Assembly: GCA_033439795.1 (NCBI GenBank)
Contig: JAUTDP010000002.1
Location: 5,022,001 to 5,086,000 of the forward strand
Direction: 5' to 3'
Length of the DNA stretch: 64,000 nucleotides
From: Sordaria brevicollis
Lineage: Eukaryota > Ascomycota > Sordariomycetes > Sordariales > Sordariaceae
Shown: positions 11,958 to 22,852 of the stretch, one piece after another
How the letters are laid out: each line of letters starts with the position of its first letter
Position numbering within the stretch: position 1 is the first letter of the stretch
The notes under the pieces: model-generated
Database searches by the model: none
What the model saw: the letters and a program-made list of their open reading frames with translations, nothing else
Told to the model about the DNA's origin: nothing
Made by a program: the position numbers and the translations under genes

Positions 11958-13788
11958 CTAATAACGACGCCCGTAGTCACGAGGAGGGTAAGGCTCGCGG
12001 GGGTAAGGGTCACGCGGAGGGAAGTCCACGGGAGGAGCACGACGATCGTAGGCATCTCCGCGCCCGCTCATGTAGGGGTCAGGAGGGTAGTCGCGGGGAG
12101 CGCGGTACGGGTCGTCGTAGCGTCCGCGAGGGGGAGGGTAGTCGTCGATTGGGCGCCTGGGTGGCGAGCGGTAACCGCCTCTCCTATCGTCATAGTACTC
12201 ACGCCTTGGCGGGGGCGACCTGTCACGGTATCCATCGCGATAACCGTCACGACGGGGGCTGTACCCGCGAGGAGGGGGTCCACGGCGGTCATAGTCGTCG
12301 ACGGGAGGAGGGTATGGGCGGCCACGCGGCGACCTAGAGCGGGCGCGGTGGTCGTTTCTGGGGATGTCGGGCTGGGTCTGGTTTCAAAGGTCAATAAATG
12401 ATCACATATATGAAGTGCGGTGGTAGGCCTTACATTCGCAACGCATGTGACACGCTGACCCTTAAACTCGCGATTGTCAAGCTTCTCGACAGCAGTCCTC
12501 AAGTCGGCAGCATTTTCGAACTCAACAAAACTGCAACAGCGGTCAGCCAGATGTAATGAGACCTTGACAGTGCTCACTTACCCTTCTCCGTTCTGGTTGC
12601 GAGTAGTCTCGCTGTAGACGACATCAAGTCCGGACTGGCGAGCAAAGTCTTTGAGATCCTAAAAAAGGCAAGTCGAGTAAGTTGAAGTCCGGGATTTGGC
12701 AATGGCGGTCCTCCCATGTGTCATAACCAGTAACTGTGTCCAGGAAAAGCCGATTTTGTGTGGCGGGCTGTCATCCGTCTCTGTGGTGCCATTTGCCCAA
12801 GTCCCACCGTAAACAAAAAACTCCGACGGGAAGACTGAGAAGATGAAGTAAAGAAAGCCAGAGAGCCAGAAGGGTGTAACAGAGAGATCCAAGTACGTTC
12901 AGCTGGAACGGCCGGACCCCCAACAGCCGGTAACAGAAAAACTGACCAAGTCCAGATGGCCCAAACTCGAGTATGACTTTGACGGGGAAAAATGCCATGC
13001 TGGGGCGAGAACAGAATAGGGTGCGGAATCCATAGGTAGCCCGGGAAAAGGAGAGGAAATCCATAAGATGATCAAGCGGCGCACAAGGAAGTGGAAGGGT
13101 GACAGACCTGCCAGCTGGTTTCATTGGGAAGGCCAGAAATTTGCATCCGGTGAGGCGTGCGTCGGGGCCTGGGTTGGCTGTTACGCTCGTGGGTGAAACC
13201 GGGACCTCCCTCACGGTGACGGGCGCCACGTGCGAACTGGACGGTTAGGCGCTCTCCCATGAAGTCCGATCCATCTTGTTATTGTTAGTCGGTCGATTTT
13301 GTACGCGAGGGGAAGGTTTGGAGACATACGGAAAGCTGAAAAGAGAACACATAATGTTAGCACGTGGTTCTTGATCGATAGTATGACGCATGCAGAGAGC
13401 ACTTACCAGGAACAACGTCGCGAGCATCCATGGCATCCTTGTACTCAATAAAACCAAAGCCGTTCATGAGCTTGATCTCGGTAATCTCGCCGGTGCCATG
13501 AGTCGCAAAGTGGGCTTCCACATCGGCCTTGGTTGCTTTGTGGGAGTCAGCATTGTGTATCGTCGGATGGACCCGACCAGACCGACCAGACCAGGCGCCA
13601 GAGCAGGGAAAACTGGACAGAGCAGGTAGCCTCGCTGCGAAAATGGAGTAGTTGATCCTTGATCATGGGAAATGGCCTTTGGTCGATGGCGGTTGAGACG
13701 GTGGTGGTGTTGGTGTTGTAAATCCGGGTCACTCACCATGCCTGGGCAGGTTGCCCAGGTAAAGACGGGTCGACGATACTTCGGTCAT
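11958..13788 (-). CDS. SR-type splicing factor with two RRMs (Srp1-like)
   Basis: Seven exons: 13788-13737, 13535-13407, 13335-13330, 13274-13108, 12658-12582, 12530-12434 and 12377-11958, giving 315 aa. RRM1 starts at residue 7 with RNP2 LYLGNL and has RNP1-like GFGFIEY. RRM2 covers MQISGLP through GFVEFE. The tail, about 140 residues, is rich in Arg, Asp, Pro and Tyr with RSRSP and repeated YDRR/PPRD units. Exon 3 is only 6 nt (CTTTCC); with it the protein reads VVPAFHGSDF, without it the conserved block loses two residues. Introns 1 (201 nt) and 4 (449 nt) are long for this window. The family binds exonic enhancers and shuttles as a splicing and export adaptor. The symbol is left blank because fungal naming varies (srp1/srp2). 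Confidence 0.9.
13330..13335 (-). other. 6-nt microexon of the SR-protein gene
   Basis: Sense sequence CTTTCC lies between a CTTTTCAG acceptor and a GTATGT donor, both excellent. It supplies two bases of Ala, all of Phe and one base of His. The flanking introns are 71 nt (upstream) and 55 nt (downstream). Without it the RRM1 strand AFHGSDF cannot be formed, while the frame is still kept, so skipping would delete two residues. Confidence 0.85.
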
Positions 13789-16301
13789 TGTGTCGGGTCG
13801 TGTTTGCGTACAAGTAGCCTATGCAGGATGACTGGAAAGCCAAGATGGTCAGGGTGGGTTTCCAAGAAGATGGAAGGCTGAGAAGGGATGGAAGAGATCC
13901 CAGCGCAGAGGGAGCGATCCAGGTTATCGTACTTGTTGGTGTTTGTGGTAGAGCGGATGGGGTTGGTCGGGGTTATAAGCGCGACGTCCTGTAAGTATCC
14001 TGCCAAAGCCTCGTAAAACGTTGCGTCAACTTGTCCAGAGCCTTGTTCGCGCGCTGGCCAGTCAAAGTGCAAGCCGCGAAGAGGCGGAGGCGTAGAGGGC
14101 GGCAACCAAGTTGTTGTGTGGTGGGTGATGGTGGTGTTACTCGATGATTCAATCAGAGACGAGATTTAATCACGCGACGAATGGGCGTCGTCAGTTGTCG
14201 TCGCGGTGTTGTGTGTGGTTGTCGAGACTTTCGAGTCCAAGATTGGCAATGAAGAGGATGTTTGGGTGATGGATGGGAAGAAAAGTGGAGGAACGGGAAG
14301 CGATTGAAGGAGTGGAAGGATGGATGGGATGGAGTGGATGTTCTGTGGTGTGGGCGGGCGGGGGGGCTGGCCTGGCTGGGAGAGAGCAGTGACGGCCTGG
14401 GCTGTTGCTGCAGCACGACACTGTGAACTGCAGTGGGACAAGGAAGGGAACGGGCAAAAAAAGCTGAGGGACGGAAAAGAAGACGCACAGCGAAAAAGAC
14501 CACACAAACGACGGGAAGTGGAAGAAAGCACTCACAAGCGCCGACCGGTCTCCTGCAGCACTCCCGTCATGCCAGTGAAAATTTAATGCCTGTCTGTCCG
14601 CCCTGTTGCGCCGCTACGCTCCTTCCACACAGCGAGAGCGACGACGGACGACGACGACGACGACGACCTCGGAACTGCCGCTGTGCCGCCTACGGTTACA
14701 GCCAAAAAGCAGGCACTCATCCACTGAAGGAAGCATGGGCCCGGGCAGGCATGGACGGGTGGGGCAAAAGAGACAAACGCGGGAAGATGTGGACCGCCAA
14801 GTCTGTCTCCCATCCAATCCAAAACGGCCGGTGAGAATGTGTCACAACAACCCTGGTCCTTGTGAGAGGGGAAAAGGGCAAGGCATGATGCACAAAGTTG
14901 CACGGGCACCCCTCCTTGTTGATGCGCGCTTCTCTTCCACTTGCTGCTGGTCGCCGTCGGTAGGATTCCGGCGGATGCGATTGGTTTTGGTTTTTGTACT
15001 TGGCTGTCGGAGCCTTGTTTGATATATTGGCATGGCATTGTCACCTTTAGAATGGTGGTGGCCGTTGGTGAAGCTATCACCAGCTTGAACGTGTTCAAAG
15101 GGAGCTTTGGCCTCTTCTGATGCAATTCTATGGAGCTTCTCCATTCAGATCTCAGACCCAGAGCTTCCCAGCAGGGCTGATCTGGTTCATGTCATTGCTT
15201 CGGCCAGGATGGTGACGCTTTTTCATTTCCTGTCCGTCTGTTCCAGATTAGAATTTAGATGCTCCAGAATCCAGATGTTCACCAGCAAGTGTTGCGGAAA
15301 CTTTATCGGGCAAGACTCCATCTCTTATTCGGCAAGGCTTTCGAACCCCCAAAGTCTTTAACTTCAAACTGCCACAGTTTCATCAAAAGATGAGTTTGAG
15401 ATGCGCTTTTCCTTCGAGGAACTCCTTGGGTTCGATGCCGTATCGAACTACTGTTCAGATTTTCCCTATGCGAAAAACTGGTCAAAGCATGCCTTGGTGC
15501 ACAAAGGTATTACTGTTCTCGAGATGGTTTTGGTTCGACTTGGGTGGGACTGAAATTGGGGCCAGCCAATGGAATAAAGGCTTTGGAAGACCTGTGACGT
15601 CTCATTGGCCAAACGCCTTCAAAAGTCTTGCCGGATATGATTTGGAGTCTTGCCCGTTAAAGTTTCCGCAAGTGTTGCGTTTTTCAATGCGAAATTGGGA
15701 TCGTCAGTTACTATCGATAAGATTTGGCTCTAGACTGGATCAAGCAATCAAGGAAGGTAGTCGATCCTGGTGCCTGCCGATACTCCACCATAGCGGGTAA
15801 GAATACTGACGTCCCCGAACACAAATGGGAAGGAACAACCTTCCATTTGGGAAAGAGGAAGCTATTCGCAAGGAAGGAACACACAGTAAGACGGTCACAA
15901 GCACGGGAAGGAAGGAAAAGTCAGAGTGGCCGGCAAGAACCCGCGATCGAATCGACCTCGAAAATTTCATGTGTCCTGAAAATCCCCCGACCTTTTGCAT
16001 CTTTTCCTGTTCGCACTCATCTTTCCACACTTCTTCAATCTCAAGATACTCATGATTTCCTTTCCCGACGACTTTCTTCGATCTGTCTTCACTCGGCAGA
16101 AGGGCAGCGACCACTCACATAACAACTTCGTATTGCAAGTTACACAATCATCTACGGACCTCCTCATCAGAACGGTTTCGAGTACGCCAGAGAAAATGCC
16201 CAATTCATTCCGCTTCAATTTGCCATTAACATCATCAGTCATTATATATATCCAACATCAGCGCCCTGAAACACCATACTAATATCTGTCATCATCAAAG
16301 A
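13789..16301. other. 2.5-kb gene-free stretch
   Basis: Holds the promoter of the SR-protein gene (right of 13788) and the 3' flank of kha1 (left of 16302). An (ACG)n tract is at about 14641-14666. Frames up to 180 codons exist on both strands, but all are overlapping, low in complexity and without recognisable domains. I call no gene. Confidence 0.5.
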
Positions 16302-19135
16302 CTACTTCTTCTTCCCGCCAGCCTGCACAATCAATACACTGGCCGCCACCGCATTGGAAACCAAGCTCTCCGCCACGACACCCACCGTCTTGCTCAGATC
16401 CAAAGAACCGCCATTCGCACTGCTACCAACATCCACCCGGCTGGTACTAGCAGCTGCCTCAGTATCAACCTTCCCATGCCTGCGTCCAACAACAACTACA
16501 TCTCCGGCACCACCCTTCTTTTGACCAACAGTGACCTGGGCCAGCCCCAACACTGTTTCACTGAGTTTGTTCTTGCCCTCGGTCAGTTTCGACTCTTCAA
16601 AGACGACGCGTGAGGCAACCTCCTGCGGTAAGGAGTCGCGGAGGGTGGCAAGCAGCACTGAATCCTCATCATCCCCAGTCGAATCGGTATACTTCAAGTG
16701 GACAACAGTAGCGGTAACGTTCGCGTTGCGGGCCAGCTGGAGGACTAGGCAAAGCGCAACCTGGTCGTCTGCGCCCCCGATGAATGGCAGGAAGATGTGG
16801 TGTGTACGGTCGGTGATGATAGGGTAGGTTGCCAGCTGTGGTGTATGACGGTGTTGACTGTGCAGCGACACGCCGGACTTCGACCGGCTGAGCCCACCGG
16901 GTGACTGCGAAGGACGGGGACCGAGGCCGCCGAAGCCATTGTCGATGAAGATACCAGCGTTGCAAATCTTTTCCGCTTTAGCAAGGGTCTTGTGGACAAA
17001 CTCGAGGTGAGCGCCTCCTTTGAACCTCTCGTTGACACCACCCATCAGTGAAAGCGGTTGATCAAAGTCCGCCAAGCTGCCATACTCGCTCCAAGGAATG
17101 AGGGCAAACTCCGACGAAGTGTCTGCAGCATGGGAGGTGAGGGTTTCAGCATAAGAAGATTCCGGAACGACAGCTACACGACCGGAGACGGCAACATTAT
17201 TGGACGTTCCCGGCGATAGCGAAGAGAAAGTCCGGAAGGTGTTGATAACGGGATCGCGAAGGGAGTAGAGCTCTTCGGCTAGGTCTTCGGTGACTTGCAT
17301 CACAGACGATGTGCGGTCTGTGAGCTCGATGAGACGGAGACCGTGGACTTCGAGGGGCTTGGTCTTGCGGGTGATTCTGACAGGAGCCTTGCTACCTTCA
17401 CCAGTGTCCTCTACGATCGATTCGCCTTCAGGCTTGGGAGTGTCCTCTGTTTGAGGGCTGAGAAGAGCGATGAAGGCAAAGAGGGAGGGCAGGCTGTCAA
17501 GGCGAAGGTAGACGAGCATGCGTTGGATCGAAGATTGGTCGCCGACGGCCTTGGAAGGGTCTGAGGAGCTGGACTCGGATTCGGAGGGCGCAATGGGACT
17601 CTCGTCCCAGTTGATCTCGCCGCGGCGCCATCTTTCAATCTTGCGTTGATACCAAGGAGGATACAACGCTTTAGTGAGGGGAGTGGTGGCAAAGGTGGTG
17701 ACGAGGGCCATGACGACGAAGATGGTGAAGGTTCGTTGGGAGAGAATCTTGGCTTGGAGACCAATGTTGAGGACGATGAGCTCGACAAGGCCCTTGCAAC
17801 TCATCAAACATCCGATGGTGAAAGACTCGCGCCAGAGGAGCTTGTTGGCTTTGGCGGCGAGGGTTCCGCCGATGATCTTGCCGGCAAAGGCGCACGCAAT
17901 AACTCCGATCACGTAGCCCCAGGTGATCCCATCGTTAAGGAGACCAAGGTTGGTGCTTAGACCGGAGAGTGCGAAGTAGAGGGGAAGGAAGAGGACGGAA
18001 ATGAGATCCTCGATCTTTTCGGTCATCTTGATGGCGAAACCACCCTCGTGAGGGCAGATCAAGCCGACGAGGAAAGCGCCGAAGATGGCATGGATACCGA
18101 TGATGTCTGTTCTGATTAGCAGAGGTAGGTGAGCTTGAAAGAAGAATGAACTTACTGGTGAAGAAGGCAGAGAAGAGGACAAGCAGTAGAGTCAACGCAA
18201 CCACGCCTTGTGTCGGTCCATTCTGCAAGCTTCCAGTCCTCCTCACCCACCACAAGAACGGTGGTCTCACCGCAAATACAAGGAACAGAATCCATCCAAT
18301 GCAGCAAAGCAACGCCCAAAGGGCTGCCAATCCGGAGTTATTGTTAACCAAGGCGACGCAAAGCGCCAACAAGATCCAGCCAGTAACATCATTGCCGATT
18401 CCTGCCGCCAACACCGTAACACCGACATTGCTTCTCAACAGCTTGAGCTCGGTCAGGATTCGGCATAGAACAGGGAAGGCAGTGATGGACAAAGCGGTGC
18501 CGATGAAGAGACCGTATACGCCAAAACTGATGGGCACGGTCGTTCCGTCGTTGTGAAACTGGTGGTATAGACCCCAAGCGATGCCGAAACCCAAGCCGAA
18601 GGGAAGGATCATGCCAGCCAGACCAACTGACAGGGCGACTTTCCAGTTGGAGGTGAACATTCGCATATCAACTTCGAGGGCGACGAGGAAGAGGAAAATG
18701 ATGAGACCGAGGTTCGCGACGTTGTTGAACACGGGCATGGATTCTTTGGGGAAAATGGCTGTTTTCATCTCATGTCAGTAAGTCTGAAGGTGGGTGTAGA
18801 TTTGTGTAGGTAAGTTCCATACTCTCTTCAAACTTCGGTATCCTCATCAAGACAGACGGGCCGAGAACGATACCGCCAATGACTTCGGCAATAACCTTTG
18901 GTTGATTGATCCATCGCAACGGGTAAGACAGGAGCTGGCAGAAGATGATGACGATGCCGGCCTGGATGATGAACAGAGTAATTGGAGCTGAAGCGGTGTA
19001 TTTCGTTGGGTTGGCCCCCTCGAGAACACCGGCCTGGCCGTTGACGCTTGGACTTGATGAATTTGATGATGAAGATACAGCTTCAACGGCTCGGACGACA
19101 GTCTTGACGACCGCGTCTGTTATGGCTGATGCCAT
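16302..19135 (-). CDS. kha1: Kha1-type K+/H+ antiporter (CPA2 family)
   Basis: Three exons: 19135-18823, 18758-18156 and 18106-16302, giving 906 aa. Joins read [21 protein letters not shown] and [21 protein letters not shown], both matching the family. About 12 hydrophobic segments fill residues 60-470. Landmarks are [15 protein letters not shown], the [10 protein letters not shown] helix, and [13 protein letters not shown], which carries the conserved Asn-Asp pair of CPA2 exchangers. After residue 480 comes a long cytosolic part including two alpha/beta regions resembling universal-stress-type domains, as in yeast Kha1. Yeast Kha1 sits in Golgi membranes and exchanges K+ for H+; the same place is inferred here. 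The start at 19135 was chosen because the in-frame ATG at 19201 would add a polar tail not typical of the family. Introns are 49 and 64 nt. Confidence 0.92.
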
Positions 19136-20515
19136 CTTGTCGTCGGCGGTTGACGATGGCGGTGTGGATTGGGTTGGGTTGTGGTCTCCAGACCAAAGCA
19201 CCCGAGACGTGCGTACCTACCCGATGGAATGTCTGTCGGGTCAATGCAATGCAGTGCAGTGCAAGGCTTCGGTTTAAGAAGAAGATAGTAGAGGGCCACG
19301 AGGGACCAGACAATGAAAAAGGTTGGGTCCGCAACAGGCGGGAAGCTGACACTTGACAGACAAGACAGACGGACAGACAACAAAGAAATAGACGGGATAC
19401 TATATGAACGATGGAGGATGGAGGATGGATGGCTGGGTGGGTGGGTGGGTAGCAACGGACCCAGACCCGGGACCCTGGAAATCGATCCCATTCAATCCCT
19501 CCACTCATCCATCCATCCTTGCTGCAGTGCAGTGATATCGCCGCCTCTCTTTTTTCTGAAAGAGGTTGCATGCCTGACTGTACAATGTAAGCAGCCTGGT
19601 ACCAAGTTAAAGCACTGTGAGGTGTGTTGGGTGCTTCCACGTGATGGAAATCATGGCATTTTTGAGGCCGGGAGGGAGGGGGATCATGCTCTTCTGGGGG
19701 GTTGAAGGATCCAATTGCAGTGGTTATCGGGAAGGATCATGGAGGGGGAGGTTGGATGGCGCTGGGATGGGATTTGACGAGAGAGATGCGCATTCGTTCG
19801 GGTTGCGTACACCCTGCTCTCTCTCGAGTTCTCTCGAGGTCTGTCTTTCACATGGCACACACCAACTTCAAGAAGACCTAGAGAACAGGGACATGATAGT
19901 AGCTGGAGGGAGACAACCCTGTTAGGTTGTCTCGCACGAACTTGAGGCTGAACCATTACAGTAACAGCTCTGACTGGCGCTTGTCGCTTGTCTAACTAGG
20001 GCTAAGCTATCTCTCATCCGATAGTGTGTGTAGTACCGACTGGACACTTGTGAAGTTGGAATCCCAACTCTGATCCAGTCATCCAGATGGCGTTGAATGG
20101 CGAGAGAAAGTTAAAGAGAGGTCTCTGGCGGTCTAGACTTCGGGACCCTGGATTGGGGTTGCCGGGCTCGGACGGAACAGTCTCCATTCCTCTTTGAAGA
20201 GCTTCCATTGGTGATTGGATCGCCTTCAAGCCATACCAAGCCGGGAGTGTGCTCTGCTGATGGGCGCCAGCTGACCTGACCTGACTTGATTTCACTTTCT
20301 TGGCTTTTGAGGCGAGTTTCTTGTTTCGACATCTGGTTGAGTTGATAGGTAGGAGTTTAAGCGGAGAAGAGAGATTGAAGATGGGAGGGAACACGGGGAG
20401 AGAAAATGATATGAAGAGATGAAGAGATGAAGGAGTTGAGATGGAAGGGAGGGAAGAAAAAGCCAAGACGACCTCGGGAGATGATCTGGGGTTGACTCCA
20501 CAGGGAGGTGTCATA
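19136..20515. other. upstream region of kha1
   Basis: Promoter side of kha1. It contains a perfect four-tract GGGT run (19435-19450), a short GCAGTGCA repeat near 19248-19262, and otherwise unremarkable sequence up to the foldback element. No gene is seen. Confidence 0.5.
19435..19450 (+). repeat. (GGGT)4 G-quadruplex-capable motif
   Basis: Four GGG runs separated by single T, on the strand opposite to kha1 sense, about 300 bp upstream of its start codon. Single-base loops make it a strong candidate for a parallel quadruplex. Function is unknown. Confidence 0.7.
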
Positions 20516-20740
20516 TCACCTTACACATCGGCGGAACCTCGGATTACACATTGAGTGCCAAGGCTGGTGCCCCACACTGTAAGAAAAATCTATAAAAATA
20601 ATAGACCTTAACAATTTTATTAAATAGATAGGATTATTAACTTCTAAATAATTCTAAATAGGTTAGTATATTAGTAAATAATATTTTTTCCAAAAAATTA
20701 ATATAATTAAAGCTCATTAGCGTATTTACTAATTACCCGG

Positions 20741-21005
20741 TTAGCAACCGGTTAGTAACGAGTTAGTAACCGGTTAATAATAATTTAGTATATATTTAAT
20801 AATTTATTTATTAATTAATTAGTACTTAGTTAATATTTAGTTAAAACCCGGTTAAAACCTAGTTAAGACCCGGTTAAGACCCGGTTAGGACCTGGTTAGA
20901 ACCCGGTTAGAACCCGGTTAGAACCCGGTTAGAACCCGGTTAGAATCCGGTTAGAACTTAATTAGGACTTAGTTAATACTTCGTTAATTCCCGGTTAATT
21001 ATTAA
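20741..21005. repeat. 11-bp tandem minisatellite, left arm
   Basis: Unit consensus TTAGNACCCGG. Fifteen units are in perfect 11-bp register from 20841 to 21005, with decayed units back to 20741 (for example TTAGTAACCGG at 20763). Four identical TTAGAACCCGG copies stand at 20896-20939. Variants differ mainly by C-to-T or G-to-A changes. Confidence 0.9.
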
Positions 21006-21333
21006 TTATTTATACTTAGTTTAATTATTGAAAAAGGGAATAGTAAAATTATTTAATAATTAAAAATTAAAATCACCACTTTATATTCCTTATATTTATT
21101 AATATTAATTTATTTTAACTATTTTATTTATAATCTTAAAAGATTCAATTGAAAATAATAATATTTTTCATTAAAATATTTCAAAGATAAATATTTAATG
21201 AACTTTCGTAATTAAATATTATTTTTTAACTAAAATATTATTATTATAAATATTTCTATTATATATAAATAATATAAATATTTTAAATTTATATATTATT
21301 TAACTTTAATAAAATATTTAAATTAATTGTATA

Positions 21334-21500
21334 TTAACTAGGTATTAATTATGTATTAACTAGGTATTAACCGGGTATTAACCGGTTCGGACCCGGTTTC
21401 AAAATTTATTCCAAAATTTATTTTATTTAACAAATTAATATTAACCGGTTCCTAACCGGTTACTAACTTGGTGCTAACCGGTTACTAACCGGTTAATTAG
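21334..21500. repeat. 11-bp minisatellite in inverted orientation, right arm
   Basis: Units such as CCGGGTATTAA, CTAGGTATTAA and CCGGTTACTAA are the reverse complement of the left-arm unit, in two blocks at about 21334-21400 and 21442-21500. They make the right half of the foldback. Confidence 0.8.
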
Positions 21501-21742
21501 TAAATACGCTAATTACCCTTAATTTTCTTAATATTAATATAATTTTAAATATTAACTAATTAAAATAATTAACCCTTAATATTTTAATAAATATTTAAGT
21601 CTTATTTTATATTAAATTGTTTAAAAATAATAATTGTTAAGGGGGCACAGTATGAATTCCGATTTTAGCGCACTATAAACTCCGTTTTTTATAGTCTTGG
21701 CACTCAATGTGTGATCCGAGGTTCCGCCGATGTGTGAGGTGA

Positions 21743-22673
21743 GCTGGCCACTCACTCCACAGGTTCTTTTCAGGTGGAGATGGGATTGATCCACTGTGGC
21801 CTGGACCGGGTCCACTGTTTGCGGGGTGGGGTTCGTGAGTTTCAGTGGGCTTCAGTGGACTTCAGGGAACTTGAACCAAAACACCAAAACATCATCGTCA
21901 CCGTCGTTGGTGAGAGTTTCCATTTCAGCTGTCCTTACCATAGGGAAACTGGATAAGAGCACTGGACATTGAATCTAGGTTTATACCACCGTCGCACAAT
22001 TTGTACGTTGCTCCGAGTGGTTAACACCGTCGTACAAGCTAGACCCTGGGGTAACATACCTAACTCTGGTTTCCTCCGAACCATCACGGCATCACGGCAT
22101 CACGGCATCACCAATAGTTAATGGAACATCCGTTTCCTCTCTTTGAGCGTCGGGATCAGCTTTGAAGGACAAGGCCTACACCTAAAGGTTCAAAATACAG
22201 CGCAAGATTGATGAAAAACACCCACACCCACCTCCAATGTCATACGCAAAAGTAACTGTTGGTCAGTCAGACGGAAAGACATGTGGGAGTCTTGGTTTCT
22301 GTTCAATACTACTTATGAGTTTGTCACTCCCGTCTTAATAACCTAGCCTGGTAGAACAAAGGCCGAGTTTAGGTGGGACGAATTGTAGTGTTGTTATGTC
22401 CTGTCAAACGTTTAGGTAGGTCTTCTGCTAGTGCTTATGGTTAGGTTGTTCATATTCTTCAAGGGTGAACATAACTGATGATGAACCTCAAGGTTGCGAT
22501 TTGCATTCTTAAAGCTTGGTGAGTTTTCAAGTAAGCAATGAGAGATGTATTGGTAGACAAACGGCTACTTGCGTATCTTTCATCTTCTTTTATAGATTAT
22601 GTAAGTTTTTTTTTTTTTTTTTTTTTAGAAAAAAGGGAATAAATTGGTAGTGCTAAAAAGAGGACAAAGAATG
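21743..22673. other. intergenic between foldback element and tRNA-like gene
   Basis: Contains an 8-bp tandem ATCACGGC (about 22083-22107) and a T run at about 22608-22626. No gene or RNA is recognised. Confidence 0.5.
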
Positions 22674-22684
22674 AAAAAAAAAAA
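22674..22684 (-). terminator. Pol III oligo-T terminator of the tRNA-like gene
   Basis: Eleven consecutive T on the minus strand, 6 nt after the 3' end of the tRNA-shaped sequence, which is the normal place for RNA polymerase III termination. Confidence 0.75.
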
Positions 22685-22690
22685 GAAGCA

Positions 22691-22852
22691 TGCGCAGTCC
22701 GGGACTCGAACCCGGGTCCTCACTCAGTTTTCGCAGTTTCGCGCGTTTTCTAGCGCCCCCCCAGAGTACAGTATCGGTCTTTGAACAGAAAGTTCTCTGG
22801 GGATTTCAACCCACAGTTTGAGTGATGCGTTAAACCACTACGCCAACCGCGC
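22691..22852 (-). tRNA. tRNA-like gene interrupted by about 89 nt; anticodon unresolved
   Basis: On the minus strand the ends form a complete acceptor stem (GCGCGGT with ACTGCGC, discriminator A). There is a perfect A box (TGGCGTAGTGG), a D arm GCGT/ACGC, an anticodon stem TCACT/AGTGA, and a T arm CCGGG-TTCGAGT-CCCGG containing a perfect B box. Removing 89 nt from the anticodon loop leaves 73 nt, a normal class I length. The loop would read CAAACTG, which lacks the universal U33, so I cannot assign an amino acid. AAACTG is repeated at both edges of the insertion, and the insertion contains its own hairpin (CCCCAGAG with CTCTGGGG). An intron-bearing tRNA, a tRNA split by an insertion, and a tRNA-derived Pol III transcript are all possible. 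Confidence 0.6.

Larger units (their letters stand above)
20516..21742. mobile_element. RIP-degraded foldback/MITE-like element with 50-bp terminal inverted repeats
   Basis: Terminal inverted repeats at 20516-20565 and 21693-21742 match at 47 of 50 positions, and all three differences are transitions. A second perfect 19-bp inverted pair (20717-20735 with 21494-21512) and inverted arrays of an 11-bp unit fill the arms, so the whole 1,227 bp is a near-palindrome centred near 21,120. The interior is extremely AT-rich and has no coding capacity. It sits in an intergenic region between kha1 and the tRNA-like gene. No clear target-site duplication is visible, possibly through mutation. It looks like a non-autonomous DNA element altered by repeat-induced point mutation. 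The family name is not known to me. Confidence 0.85.

Noticed and set aside
11213..12337. 374-codon plus-strand open frame
   Set aside because: It is the antisense of the Arg/Asp/Pro/Tyr-rich last exon of the SR-protein gene; its own product is low-complexity and has no domain.
14583..15125. 180-codon minus-strand frame
   Set aside because: Includes a poly-Ser run from the (ACG)n tract and no recognisable domain; no splice partner was found.
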